64,000 nucleotides of DNA from AP-15 sp963775875. Its GTDB lineage: Bacteria > Pseudomonadota > Alphaproteobacteria > ATCC43930 > CGMCC-115725. A model generated the notes under the pieces. The model had not been told where the DNA came from. It made no database searches and saw only the letters and a list, made by a program, of their open reading frames with translations. Within the stretch, counting starts at the first letter, position 1, and each line of letters begins with the position of its first letter. Location of the stretch: positions 124,001 through 188,000 of the forward strand of contig CAVZKP010000014.1 in NCBI GenBank assembly GCA_963775875.1, given 5' to 3'. Both the position numbers and the translations under genes were made by a program. Positions 41,985 through 53,768 of this stretch are shown in pieces.

Positions 41985-42439
41985 TCGCCGTCCGCGGCGA
42001 TCCGCCCGACAAAATCGCCGAAATCCTTGGCTTCGCGGAAATTGCGATAGACCGAGGCGAACCGGATATAGGCGACCTGGTCGAGGCTCGCCAACGCCTC
42101 CATGACCAGGCCGCCGATCATGTCGCTCGGAATCTCGGTCTCCCCCGAGCTTTCGAGCTGGCGGACCAGCGAGTTGATGATGCGCTCCACCCGGTCGGGC
42201 TCGACCGGGCGTTTACGCAGCGCGATGTAGATCGAGCGCGCCAGCTTGTCGCGATCGAACGGCTCGCGCTGCCCGTTTTTTTTGACAACGGTCAGATCGC
42301 GCAACTGCACCCGTTCGAAGGTGGTAAATCGGGCGGCGCAATTCGGGCAAAAGCGACGTCGCCGGATCGCACCGCGATCGTCGGTCGGCCGTGAATCCTT
42401 GACCTGGGTGTCGTCGGTGCCGCAAAACGGACAGCGCAT
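41981..42439 (-). CDS. nrdR: Transcriptional repressor NrdR
   Basis: This 152-residue regulator represses ribonucleotide reductase genes. The N-terminal zinc ribbon has two cysteine pairs (CPFCG and CPNC) and is followed by an ATP-cone domain (VVKKNGQREPFDRDKLARSI). The length and DSR motif (VKDSRPTDD) are standard. It lies 24 bases downstream of glyA and overlaps ribD. Confidence 0.97.
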   Translation of the reverse strand: MRCPFCGTDDTQVKDSRPTDDRGAIRRRRFCPNCAARFTTFERVQLRDLTVVKKNGQREPFDRDKLARSIYIALRKRPVEPDRVERIINSLVRQLESSGETEIPSDMIGGLVMEALASLDQVAYIRFASVYRNFREAKDFGDFVGRIAADGE

Positions 42440-42463
42440 CCTCTCCTCCCGTCCCTTTTGGCG

Positions 42464-43780
<1,317 letters not shown>

Positions 43781-44211
43781 CAAGAGACCACTCGCTCGGG
43801 GGCCAATGTGCCGCCGCCGAGGGGCGTCGGGAGAAGGCCGTATGCAAAACACAGACAGCCATCGCGGCGCGGGCGCGGGCGCGGCCATCGGAACGCATTC
43901 ACGCTACCATATCTCGCTGAGAGATTCCAACCGCCTACCATAAATCGCCTGGCTAGGCGAACCGATAGATGGCGCGGTCACTGCCAGCAGCCATTGAGTT
44001 GATTCGCTTTATTTCGCCGTGGATAGGCGTGGCCACCGGCTGTGTTAGCCGCGACCGCCGAGGGTCGAAGCTCGCATCAACGCATCAAGTCGCTGCGGCG
44101 ACAAGGCAATGACAATTACTCTCCTCTCTCATAAGTTTCCGTTGACACAAGAAATTCGTGCGCCGATTATGGCGATCGAGAGGCACATTCCAGGATTCGT
44201 CGAGGCGAGAA
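43781..44211. other. Divergent intergenic region glyA / mucR
   Basis: This 431-base region between divergent genes is visibly more A/T-rich toward mucR. It contains the mucR promoter candidate listed separately. No riboswitch motif for glycine, purine or THF was recognised ahead of glyA, and no other gene was found. Confidence 0.5.
44142..44170 (+). promoter_or_regulatory. Candidate sigma-70 promoter of mucR
   Basis: TTGACA at 44142-44147 and GATTAT at 44165-44170 are separated by 17 bases, placing transcription start about 35 bases before the mucR ATG. The surrounding sequence is T/A rich, as expected for the binding of MucR-type regulators to their own promoters. Confidence 0.5.
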
Positions 44212-44661
44212 ATGGCGGAGACGGCAGCGCCGAAGATGGCGGAGGACGAGTTGCTGCGGATGACCGCGGATGTGGTCGCCGCCTATGTGAGTAACAACAC
44301 ATTGCCGACGGCTCAGTTAGCCGAGGTCATCAACGCCGTCTACAGCTCTCTGAGGGGTTTGGAGGGCCAAGTCACGGAGCCGCCGCCCGAGCCAATAAAA
44401 CCGGCGGTGCCGATTCGCAAGTCGATCACCCCGGATTATCTGATCTGCCTCGAAGACGGCAAAAAACTCAAGATGCTAAAGCGGCACCTGCGTTCGACTT
44501 ACAATATGACGCCGGATGAGTATCGCGCGCGGTGGGGATTGGCGCCGGATTATCCGATGGTCGCGCCGAACTATGCCGAACAGCGCTCTGCCTTCGCCAA
44601 AAAAATCGGCCTCGGCCGCGGCGCCGCTCGGCAGCCGGCATCGACCGGGGCCAAGAAATAG
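44212..44661 (+). CDS. MucR/Ros family transcriptional regulator
   Basis: This 149-residue DNA-binding protein is homologous to Ros and MucR, which control exopolysaccharide, virulence and cell-cycle genes in Alphaproteobacteria. The N-terminal helix region (LLRMTADVVAAYVSNN) and the C-terminal MTPDEYRARWGL..YPMVAPNY are typical. The zinc-finger segment reads CLEDG...LKRHLRSTY. The second cysteine of Ros is replaced by aspartate and the last histidine position by a non-histidine residue. Related rhizobial homologues with such changes fold with altered or no zinc binding. Confidence 0.9.
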   Translation: MAETAAPKMAEDELLRMTADVVAAYVSNNTLPTAQLAEVINAVYSSLRGLEGQVTEPPPEPIKPAVPIRKSITPDYLICLEDGKKLKMLKRHLRSTYNMTPDEYRARWGLAPDYPMVAPNYAEQRSAFAKKIGLGRGAARQPASTGAKK

Positions 44662-44826
44662 GGCAGCGCCGGATCGAGGCCGAACCTCGACGCGCATCGA
44701 AACTCTAAGACTGCGTTTCGACTTCTTCGCCGGCGCGAGACGCGACCGGGCGGCATTGACGGATTCCTGACGCTACGGCGAGCCGGCGCGGTATAAGCGT
44801 CCGATACCGCCGCATTCGAGGTCCCG

Positions 44827-46059
<1,233 letters not shown>

Positions 46060-46376
46060 CCCTTTCGGTTCGCCGTAGCGGCGCCTATTTACCCTCGAAG
46101 CGATGAGATCAGCGCCAGGCGTCGACATGGTGTTTCGCGACCTGCGCGAGACTGATGCTTCCAACTTCGCGACCAGGGCTGACATTCCGCCAGAGGCTCG
46201 TCGCGCGCGGCAGCACCATCGATGATCTCGGGCGCGCGCTCCTGGATCAGCGCCGCGCGGCCGAGGCCGAGGAAGTTTCCGCCGGCGCTGGCTCGCCGGG
46301 GAAGGCGGCGGCCCAGGCGACCTTTGGGCGTGATCCAGGATCTCAGAAGGTCAAGCGCTGGGTCAGTCAGCTACTT
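46060..46376. other. Intergenic region gcdH / kup with an integrase-like scrap
   Basis: This 317-base gap lies between converging genes. A 40-codon frame at 46103-46225 resembles a piece of a tyrosine recombinase (see that entry). A further plus-strand frame starting at 46155 has no recognised relative. No terminator hairpin with a T-tract was found. Confidence 0.4.
46103..46225 (+). pseudogene. Possible tyrosine-recombinase fragment
   Basis: The 40-codon frame contains VFRDLRETDASNFATRADIP, which resembles the FRDLRGTAATNFARAGLP-type block around the catalytic HxxR region of phage integrases, with the histidine replaced by arginine. Upstream and downstream parts are missing. It may be the last trace of a lost element, or a chance resemblance. 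Confidence 0.2.
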
Positions 46377-48281
46377 CTAGAGCTCGACCTGGCCGCCGAG
46401 TTCGACGATGCGGTTGACCGGGATGCGGAAGAACTCAGTGGCGTCGAGGGCGAGGTTGGTCAGCAGGATGAACAGCTTTTTGAACGGCAGCAGGATCCCT
46501 GACGGCCGCTTGGCGACGATCTTTTCGCGACCGACGAAGAACGAGGTGTCCATCAGGTTGAAGCGGAACCCGCCGACCCGGCACAATGCCAGGGCGCGCG
46601 GGATGTCCGGCTCTTCGAGAAAGCCGTAATGGATCGTCACGGTGTGGAAATTCTGCCCCAGATGGTCGATTTGCAGACGCTCGCCCTCGGGCAAACGGGG
46701 CACGTCCTCGGTGCGAACCGTCATTAGCACGTTGCGTTCGTGCAACACCTTGTTGTGCTTCATGTTGTGCAACAGCGCCGCCGGCACGTTCTCGACTCGC
46801 GCGGTCATGTAGATCGCGGTCCCCGGCACCCGCGCCGGCCGGTCGGGCTTCAAATTCTCGATTAAGGTGACGAGCGGCAGCGCGCCGGTTGCCCGTCGCA
46901 CCGCAACCTGCCGCCTTCCCCACAGCCAGGTCACCATAACCGCATAGACCGATAAGGCGATCGCCAGCGGAAACCAGCCGCCATCGACGATCTTCAGCAA
47001 ATTCGCGCCAAAAAACGACAGATCGACCACGATGAACAGGCCGAACAACGGGATCAGCCGCCACAGCGGCCAACCGGCGCCCCAGCGCAGGTAGATGAAG
47101 GCGAGGACGGTCGTGACCGTCATCGTCCCGGTGACGGCGATGCCATAGGCGGCGCCGAGCGCGTCGGAGGAGCGGAAGCCCAGCACCGTCGCCACCACCG
47201 CCACCAGCAGGATGCCGTTCATCGCCGGCACATAGACCTGGCCGATCTCCTGCTCGGAGGTGTGCCGCACCAGCATCCGCGGCAGATAGCCGAGCTGAAC
47301 CGCCTGGCGGGTGATCGAAAAGGCGCCGGTGATGACCGCCTGCGAGGCAATCACCGTCGCAGTCGAAGCAAGCCCGACCAGCGGATAGACCGCCCATCCG
47401 GAGGTGAGATGAAAAAACGGATTCTCGGCCGCTTCCGGGTGGCCGAGCAGCAACGCCCCCTGGCCGAAATAGTTCAGCAGCAAAGCCGGAAAGACAAAGC
47501 GCAGCCAGGCCCGCCGGATCGGTCCCCGCCCGAAATGCCCCATATCGGCGTAGAGCGCTTCCGCCCCGGTCACCGCCAGCACGACCGAGCCGAGCAGGAC
47601 AAACCCCTGCCACGGATCGAGCCGGATTAGAAAAAAGGCGTAGCGCGGGTCGAGCGCCCACAGGATGGTCGGGCGGCGAGCGATCTCGCAAAGGCCGAGC
47701 ACCCCGATCGTGGCGAACCAGACGATAATGATCGGGCCGAAAAATCCGCCGACCCGGCCCGTTCCACGGCGCTGGAACATGAAGAGAATGGTCAGCAACA
47801 GCAGGGTCAGCGGCACCACATAAGGTTCGAGCGCCGGGGTCGCGACCTTCAACCCCTCGACCGCGCTCAATACCGAGATCGACGGGGTCAGCACCCCATC
47901 GCCATAGAACAGCGCCGCGCCGAACAGTCCGGCCCACAAGATCCAGCGGCCGCGCCGCGCCGATGCGGCGCGCAGGGCCAGGACCATCAGCGCGAGGATG
48001 CCGCCCTCGCCGCGATTATCCGCCCGCATCAGGACCAGCACGTATTTGACCGTGACCACCAAGGTCAGCGCCCAGGCGATCAGCGACAGAACGCCAAAGA
48101 CGCGGGGACCGCTGACCGCGGTGTTCTCGAAACACTGCTTTACGGTGTAGAGCGGCGAAGTGCCGATGTCGCCATAGACGACGCCGAGCGCCGCGATGCC
48201 CAAGCTCTGGCCGATCTTCGCACGCGCCTCGGTGTCGGCTACCGCAGTATCTGGCATGTGTGCGCTGGGGTCGTGCGCCAA
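46377..48281 (-). CDS. kup: Low-affinity K+ uptake protein Kup
   Basis: This 634-residue K+/H+ symporter has about 12 helices in the first 450 residues and a soluble C-terminal domain. The family signature GVVYGDIGTSPLYTVKQCF follows the short N-terminus; FYGDGVLTPSISVLSAVEGL and the conserved MNGILLVAVVATVLGF region are also present. Translation may start at 48281 or at the in-frame ATG at 48257. It stands alone, converging with gcdH. Confidence 0.95.
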   Translation of the reverse strand: MAHDPSAHMPDTAVADTEARAKIGQSLGIAALGVVYGDIGTSPLYTVKQCFENTAVSGPRVFGVLSLIAWALTLVVTVKYVLVLMRADNRGEGGILALMVLALRAASARRGRWILWAGLFGAALFYGDGVLTPSISVLSAVEGLKVATPALEPYVVPLTLLLLTILFMFQRRGTGRVGGFFGPIIIVWFATIGVLGLCEIARRPTILWALDPRYAFFLIRLDPWQGFVLLGSVVLAVTGAEALYADMGHFGRGPIRRAWLRFVFPALLLNYFGQGALLLGHPEAAENPFFHLTSGWAVYPLVGLASTATVIASQAVITGAFSITRQAVQLGYLPRMLVRHTSEQEIGQVYVPAMNGILLVAVVATVLGFRSSDALGAAYGIAVTGTMTVTTVLAFIYLRWGAGWPLWRLIPLFGLFIVVDLSFFGANLLKIVDGGWFPLAIALSVYAVMVTWLWGRRQVAVRRATGALPLVTLIENLKPDRPARVPGTAIYMTARVENVPAALLHNMKHNKVLHERNVLMTVRTEDVPRLPEGERLQIDHLGQNFHTVTIHYGFLEEPDIPRALALCRVGGFRFNLMDTSFFVGREKIVAKRPSGILLPFKKLFILLTNLALDATEFFRIPVNRIVELGGQVEL

Positions 48282-48478
48282 GCCGATGCTACCTTTGCGG
48301 AACCAGGGTCAACCCTCGATGCACGGCAAATGCGCGCCGGTCCAACGCGTCCCACTCCAGGGTCGCGACCCGGTCTGCCCTCTCGAGAGAGGATTACCGG
48401 GCGCGGGTTATAAGCAGAATTTTCGCCCTCGCGCCAGCAAATCGATGCGGCGGCGAAAGTCCGATCCGAAATCCGGCC

Positions 48479-49330
48479 CTATCCAAGACTGGTGAGCGCC
48501 GCTGCCTTGACATTCATCCGGCTGGTTTGCCGCCCCGGCTCGATCTCCCGCCAGCGACGGCAGGCGATGTGGTGGCTCGGATCGGAGCTTTCCGTCGTTG
48601 GCTGGGCTTGCCGGCACGCCGGCTGGACATCGGCGCAGCGGTTGGAGAATACGCAGCCCGGCGGCAGGCGGACGGCGCTGGGCGGCTCGCCAATGACCGG
48701 ATGGCGAGCCTTGATCGGTCCAGGTTCAAGCCGCGGCACCGCGCTCAGCAGCGCGCGGGTGTAGGGATGCAGCGGCCGGGTAAAGATCTCCTCGGCCGAG
48801 GCCAGTTCGACGATCTGGCCCAGATACATGATCGCGACCCGGTCGCACAGGCGCTCGACCACCGACAAATCGTGGGAGATGAACAGATAGGTCAACCCCA
48901 AGCGCCGCCTCAGCTCGAGCAGCAGGTTGAGGACGGTCGCCTGAACCGACATGTCGAGGCCCGAAGTCGGCTCGTCGAGCACGACAAAGCGCGGCTGCAA
49001 GACAAGGATGCGGGCGAGCGCCACCCGGCGCAGCTGGCCGCCGGATAGTTCGTGGGGGTAGCGCGGCCGCGCCGATGCGTCGAGGCCCACCGCGGCCAGC
49101 ACCTGGTCGACGCGCCTGCGCCGCTCGGCGGCGTTGCCAATCCCGTGCACGACCAGCCCTTCTTCGAGCGTGCGGCCGATGCTCCACCACGGATCGAGCG
49201 CCGCGCCAGCGTCTTGATGCACATATTGAATGTCGTTGCGCGCGAGCCGCGCACGTTTCGGCGTTAGGCCGCTGACCAGCCGGCCGTCAAAGCGAACCTC
49301 GCCGTCAGCCTCGCGCTGCAGAACAGCCAG
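48479..49330 (-). pseudogene. Peptide ABC transporter ATPase remnant (DppF/OppF-like), 5' part lost
   Basis: The remaining roughly 280 residues contain the Q-loop region (DIQYVHQDAGAALDP), the signature SGGQLRRVALAR, Walker B (FVVLDEPTSGLD), the switch histidine (FISHDLSVVE) and the oligopeptide-type C-terminal cysteine motif (GCVFSNRCADVQPAC). The Walker A segment and everything before it are missing. Upstream of GLAVLQREADGEVRFDG the sequence turns into a dppC fragment at about 49330. Without Walker A the protein cannot bind ATP normally. Confidence 0.82.
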
Positions 49331-49690
49331 GCCCGCAGCCGCCGCGTCTCGGCAAAAACCAGGCGGGTGAAAAAGGGCCAATAGGTCAGCGCCAGCGCGA
49401 TCATCGCGCTCTCCAGAGACGGCGTCATCAGTTGCGCCAGCGCCAGCACCAGCTGCGGCAATGCGAGAAACACGTCGGTTACCCGCATAATCGCTTCGGA
49501 AAGCCAACCGTCAGCATAGCCGGCGACCAGACCAAGAGGCACGCCGATCGCGCTCGCCAGGGGGCCACCACGGCGAGCGCCACTTCAAGCGCCCCGCGGG
49601 CCCCAGGATCACCCGCGATAACAGGTCGCGGCCGAGATTATCGGTGCCGAACGGAAAGGCGGCACTCGGCGGCTTCAATCGCCATTTTTT
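49331..49690 (-). pseudogene. Peptide ABC transporter permease remnant (DppC-like)
   Basis: Only a middle piece of about 120 codons is left: PFGTDNLGRDLLSRVILG, then LEVALAVVAP, then GVPLGLVAGYADGW to YWPFFTRLVFAETRRLR. These blocks lie in three successive frames, so two further one-base deletions are needed, near the GGGG run at about 49601-49604 and the CCCCC run at about 49561-49567. The N-terminal 50 and C-terminal 80 or so residues are missing, and the ends are joined directly to dppB and dppF fragments. Confidence 0.8.
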
Positions 49691-49693
49691 GAC

Positions 49694-50605
49694 CAGCATC
49701 ACCTTGTAATCGGCGGTTAGGATCGCCTGCACCGCGTAGCTGCCGATGCCGGGCCAATCGAAGATCAACTCGACGACGACCGCGCCGGCGATCAGCGCGC
49801 CGAACAACAACCCTATCTGCGTTACGGCGGCGATGACCGAGTTGCGCAACACATAGATCCAGATCAGCCGGCGGCGCGGATAGCCGACCGCCCGTTCGTA
49901 AAGGACAAAGTCCTTTTGCAGGGTTTCGAGCATGCCTGCCCGGGTAAACCGGGTGATCGTCGCCACCCCGCCAAGCGACAAGGTGACCGCTGGCAGGATC
50001 AGGTGTCGCAGGGCATCCCAAAAGGCATCGAAGCGGCCGCCGAGCAGGCTGTCGATCAAGAGCGAGCCGGTGAGGTCCGGCGGCGGCACCATGTCGGTGC
50101 CGAGCCGCCCGCGCAGCGGCAGCCAATGCAACTGCATCGCGAACAGCATCTGCAGCATGATGGCGAACCAGAAAGCCGCCATCGCAACGCCGGTAATCGA
50201 GAACAGGCGCAATGCAAAATCCGGCCAGCGATTGTGGTAGACGGCGGAAATCACCCCCAGTGGGATTCCCAGCACGGCTGCGAGCAGCAGCGCTGACAGA
50301 GTCAGTTCGAGAGTCGCCGGCAGGCGCTGGCGGATATCGGTTCCGACCGGGCGGTGCGAGTACTCGCTCTCGCCGAAATTGAAGCGCAACACCTGTCCGA
50401 GATAGCGGGCGAGCTGGACGGCTAGCGGACGGTCGAAACCATACTGGTGACGGATCTGCGCGATCTGCTGCGGCGTGGCATTGTCTCCGGCGAGTGCGGC
50501 CGCAGGATCGGCCGGCACCACCCGAACCATCAAAAAGGTCACGACCAGTAGACCGAACAGCGACGGAACGGCATAAACCGTCCGGCGCAGGATAAAGCCA
50601 AGCAT
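49694..50605 (-). pseudogene. Peptide ABC transporter permease (DppB-like), fused into dppC remnant
   Basis: The first 304 residues are a normal DppB-type permease: N-terminal RRTVYAVPSLFGLLVVTFL, the helix LTLSALLLAAVLGIPLGV, and the EAA loop at RAVGYPRRRLIWIYVLRNS. After AILTADYKVML the last 25 or so residues of the family are absent and the frame continues into DppC-like RLKPPSAAFPFGTD. The reading frame stays open to 49511. The permease core might still be made, but as a fusion without a partner permease or a complete ATPase. Confidence 0.82.
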
Positions 50606-50637
50606 CGCCGACTCCCGTTATCTGGCGCGCGCTCGAT

Positions 50638-51196
50638 TCAGGTGGCGAGGTGCATCCAGCGTACCTCACCGCCCGACCCGACCGGGCAGTGGCGAAAGCC
50701 CTTTTGACACCATCCCGATGGTGGCAAAAAATGGTCCGAACGATTGTTCCAACTTGAACCGCACCAGATAAGGTTCCGGGACGGTCACCGAATCGCCTTT
50801 CAATACCGACAGAAATGGCGCGGATGGTGCCTTGTTGAGCCCCAGAAGACGCTGAAAGCTGTAAACGACCTCGGCCGCTGTCAGCTCGCTGCCATCGTGA
50901 AACTTCACTCCCTGGCGCAGCTTGAAATCCCACGTGAGGCCATCGGCGGACACGGTATGGTCAGTCGCCAGCCAAGGCCGCATCTTGGCCGGATTGTCCT
51001 CATACCGATAAAGGTTGTCGTAGGTGTTGAGGAAATACTGGGTCATCCTAACATCCAGCACCTGATGCGGGTCGAGATTGACCGGCATATTATAGCCCGG
51101 CACAAAGATATTGGCAGACTCCGCCCGCAGCGGCAGCGCCGGGGCCAGCAGCGCCGCACCCGTCAAGGTCGCAAATTCCCGTCGCGTCAGTCGCAT
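50638..51196 (-). pseudogene. Peptide ABC transporter substrate-binding protein, internally deleted
   Basis: The gene begins with a signal peptide (MRLTRREFATLTGAALLAPALPLRA) and the N-terminal lobe of an SBP_bac_5 protein (LTWDFKLRQGVKFHDGSELTAAEVVYSFQRL). After about 165 residues the frame ends in GRVGR. A typical C-terminal tail, GGEVRWMHLAT and a stop at 50638, lies in another frame 30 bases further on. Some 300 codons between these parts are gone. It heads the decayed operon SBP-dppB-dppC-dppF; a dppD gene is missing altogether. Confidence 0.8.
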
Positions 51197-51272
51197 CGCG
51201 ATCTCCTCTTGGCGGGACCAGGTCGGCCTCGCCAATGCGACGCAAATGCCGTGCCGGCTGGTCAGCGAGGAT

Positions 51273-51737
51273 TCAGCGCTGGAAGGTGCCAACCAGTGCG
51301 GTCTGCTGAATGACGTAAGTCTGAGCCGCCTGCAGAACATCGAACGCAGTAGCCGATGGCGTCAGATCGAGTCGCGGGCGGCTGATTGCGAACAAGCGAA
51401 AGTGATAATGATGGGTTCCCTGCCCCCTCGGCGGGCAAGGACCGCCATAATCGAGGGCGCCGAAATCGTTGCGCGCTTGACGAAAACCGACCGCCGGCCG
51501 ATTGGGGCCGTAACCCGCCGCGAGCCCGTGCGCGGTGGCGGGAATGTCAAAGGCGGCCCAGTGGCGGAATATGCCCGAGGGCGCGTCCGGGTCCTCAACG
51601 ACGAGGACCAGGCTTTGCACCCCAGCCGGTATGCCCGACCAGCTGAGGGGCGGCGAGATGTCGGCGCCGTCGCAGGTATATTCCGCTGGGATTTCACCGC
51701 CGGGCGCAAACGCCGAGCTTGCGAGCAGCAGAGGCAT
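51273..51737 (-). CDS. YbhB/YbcL (PEBP / Raf kinase inhibitor-like) family protein
   Basis: This 154-residue protein has the bacterial PEBP fold signature: YTCDGADISPPLSWSGIPAG, then DPDAPSGIFRHWAAFDIP with the ligand-site DPDxP and HW residues, and HHYHFRLFAI. Function in bacteria is not settled; small-ligand or phosphate-headgroup binding is proposed. The ATG at 51737 fits the family N-terminus. It is divergent from the inhA-like gene with 85 bases between the starts. Confidence 0.9.
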   Translation of the reverse strand: MPLLLASSAFAPGGEIPAEYTCDGADISPPLSWSGIPAGVQSLVLVVEDPDAPSGIFRHWAAFDIPATAHGLAAGYGPNRPAVGFRQARNDFGALDYGGPCPPRGQGTHHYHFRLFAISRPRLDLTPSATAFDVLQAAQTYVIQQTALVGTFQR

Positions 51738-51822
51738 GGCCCTCTCCCCGTTGCCGGAACCTGACTCTACCGATAAACAGACGGCGGCTCCAGCCACCCC
51801 GGCTCTCCCGGAGATAGCGACC

Positions 51823-52515
51823 ATGATTGGACAAAATTTTCATAGCGGCATGTTGGTCTTTCCCAACCTGACCCAGCTCGACCTGACCGGGCCCTACGAA
51901 GTCCTCGCCCGCCTGCCCGGCGCCGAGACCTTGCTGTTGTGGAAGGATTTGTCGCCGGTGCGCTCCGAGCACGGGCTGACCATACAGCCGATGGCAACCC
52001 TGGCGGGGTGTCCGCCGCTCGATCTCGTCCTGGTGCCGGGCGGTGCTGGCGTCAACCCGCTGCTCGAAGACCAGGAGGTTCTAGCCTTCCTGCGCCGTAC
52101 CGCGGCGCAGGCGCACTATGTCGTCGGGGTGTGCACCGGCTCCCTCGTGCTGGGCGCGGCCGGGCTGTTGCGCGGACGGCGCGCCGCGACCCATTGGATG
52201 TCGCGCGAACTATTGCGCGCGTTCGGCGCGGAGCCGGTCGCCGAGCGCGTCGTCGTCGACGGCAATCTCTTCACCGGAGGCGGCGTCACCGCTGGGATCG
52301 ACGTGGCCCTGACCGTCGCTGCCGAGATCGCCGGGCAGGCCACGGCCGAAGCCATCCAGTTGGCGATCGAATACGACCCGGCGCCGCCTTTCGCCTCGGG
52401 CTCGCCAGAGAGCGCCGACCCTGCCGTCCTTGCCGCGGTGCTCGACCGCGCCGGACCGCGCCAGCGAGACCGTGCCGAGCGAGTTGCCCGCGCGGCTGCG
52501 GCGCTCGGCCGATGA
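51823..52515 (+). CDS. inhA: Isonitrile hydratase (DJ-1/PfpI family)
   Basis: The 230-residue product closely follows the pattern of the Pseudomonas isonitrile hydratase InhA, which hydrates R-NC to the N-substituted formamide. The conserved acidic region QLDLTGPYEVLARLP, the nucleophile cysteine in GVCTGSLVLGAAGLL, RRAATHW and the late EYDPAPPFASGSP all match. The ATG at 51823 is preceded by GGAG. Its stop overlaps the start of the first formamidase-family gene (ATGA), so the two are translationally coupled. Confidence 0.82.
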   Translation: MIGQNFHSGMLVFPNLTQLDLTGPYEVLARLPGAETLLLWKDLSPVRSEHGLTIQPMATLAGCPPLDLVLVPGGAGVNPLLEDQEVLAFLRRTAAQAHYVVGVCTGSLVLGAAGLLRGRRAATHWMSRELLRAFGAEPVAERVVVDGNLFTGGGVTAGIDVALTVAAEIAGQATAEAIQLAIEYDPAPPFASGSPESADPAVLAAVLDRAGPRQRDRAERVARAAAALGR

Positions 52516-53702
52516 CCGTGGAAAGCGGCCATTATCGAGGTTTTGTCGACGAACTGTTCCGGCTCGGCCTGGTCGATCGCGACCAGCGCGATTATCTGCG
52601 TCGCGGGCTCGCCGCCGGCGGTCCGCCGCCAGCACCCGTGACCAGGCCGACATCGGCCGGGCTCCCGGTGTCACGGGCAGCCGCCGAGCGCGCCGCGGCG
52701 GCAGGGCTGGTGACATGCGGCGCCGACGGCGTGCTGCGCATCGGCAGCGGCCCCGAGACGGTGCATTGGGGCTATCTGTCCGGCGCCGCTGACCCGGTCG
52801 CCTTTGTCCGGCCGGGCGACACGGTCACGATCGACACGGTTTCGCATGAAGGGCTGGTCGCCGATCAGGGCGCGCCCGAGGAGTTCTTCGCCCGCTACGG
52901 CATTCCGCGCGAACAGATGCTGGCCGATGCCGCGACGATCTATGCCAGGGTGCAGCATAGCGGGCTCGGCCCACACATTGTCTCGGGACCGGTCCATGTC
53001 GCCGGCGCCGAGCCCGGCGATGTGCTGGCAGTCCATATCATCGACGCGACCCCGCGCACGCCCTACGGCGTCAACACGATGCGGGCCCACAAAGGCGGGC
53101 TGCCAGACGAGTTCACCCTCAACCGCAGCATCGTGATCCGGTTCGATCTCGAACGCCGCCGCGCCCTGTTCGCCCCTGGGATCGAGGTGCCGCTGAAGCC
53201 GTTTTTCGGCATCATGGCGACCGGTCCGGCGCGCAGCCTCGGCCGGGTATCCTCGGTGCCGCCGGGCGCGCATGGCGGCAACATCGATCTGAATGAGCTG
53301 ACCGCGGGCTCGATCCTCTACCTGCCGGTGCATGTGCCGGGGGCATTGTTCATGGTCGGCGACGGCCACGCCGCGCAAGGCGATGGCGAGGTCGATCTGA
53401 CCGCGATCGAGACCTCGATGACCGGCACCTTCCGGTTTGAGCTGATCAAGGGACGCAACCTCGCCTGGCCACGCGCCGAAACTCCGACCCATTGGATCGC
53501 GATCGGCCTCCACGAAAGCCTCGACGAGGCGATGAAGATCGCGATCCGCGAGACGATTTCATTTTTGTCGGACGAAAAGGGCCTGACCCGCGAGGACGCC
53601 TATGCACTGGCCAGCATCGCCGTCGATTTCGAGGTGACCCAGGTGGTCGACACGGTCAAGGGCATCCATGCGCTGATCCCGAAAGCGATATTCACCGGCT
53701 GA
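52512..53702 (+). CDS. Acetamidase/formamidase family protein, long form
   Basis: This 396-residue protein of the FmdA/AmdA family hydrolyses short amides. Core motifs are visible in order: SGPVHVAGAEPGDVLAVHI, PPGAHGGNIDLNELTAGS, VHVPGALFMVGDGHAAQGDGE and a C-terminal helical section. An N-terminal extension of about 70 residues (FVDELFRLGLVDRDQRDYL) is not part of the common core. It starts on an ATGA overlap with inhA. Use of N-substituted formamides made by InhA is an inference from this coupling. Confidence 0.82.
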   Translation: MTVESGHYRGFVDELFRLGLVDRDQRDYLRRGLAAGGPPPAPVTRPTSAGLPVSRAAAERAAAAGLVTCGADGVLRIGSGPETVHWGYLSGAADPVAFVRPGDTVTIDTVSHEGLVADQGAPEEFFARYGIPREQMLADAATIYARVQHSGLGPHIVSGPVHVAGAEPGDVLAVHIIDATPRTPYGVNTMRAHKGGLPDEFTLNRSIVIRFDLERRRALFAPGIEVPLKPFFGIMATGPARSLGRVSSVPPGAHGGNIDLNELTAGSILYLPVHVPGALFMVGDGHAAQGDGEVDLTAIETSMTGTFRFELIKGRNLAWPRAETPTHWIAIGLHESLDEAMKIAIRETISFLSDEKGLTREDAYALASIAVDFEVTQVVDTVKGIHALIPKAIFTG

Positions 53703-53768
53703 CCCTCGCTTGCCACGGGCATGGCTTGTGCATAGCCTCAGCCGGGCTTGGGGCGCAGGAGGGGCGGC

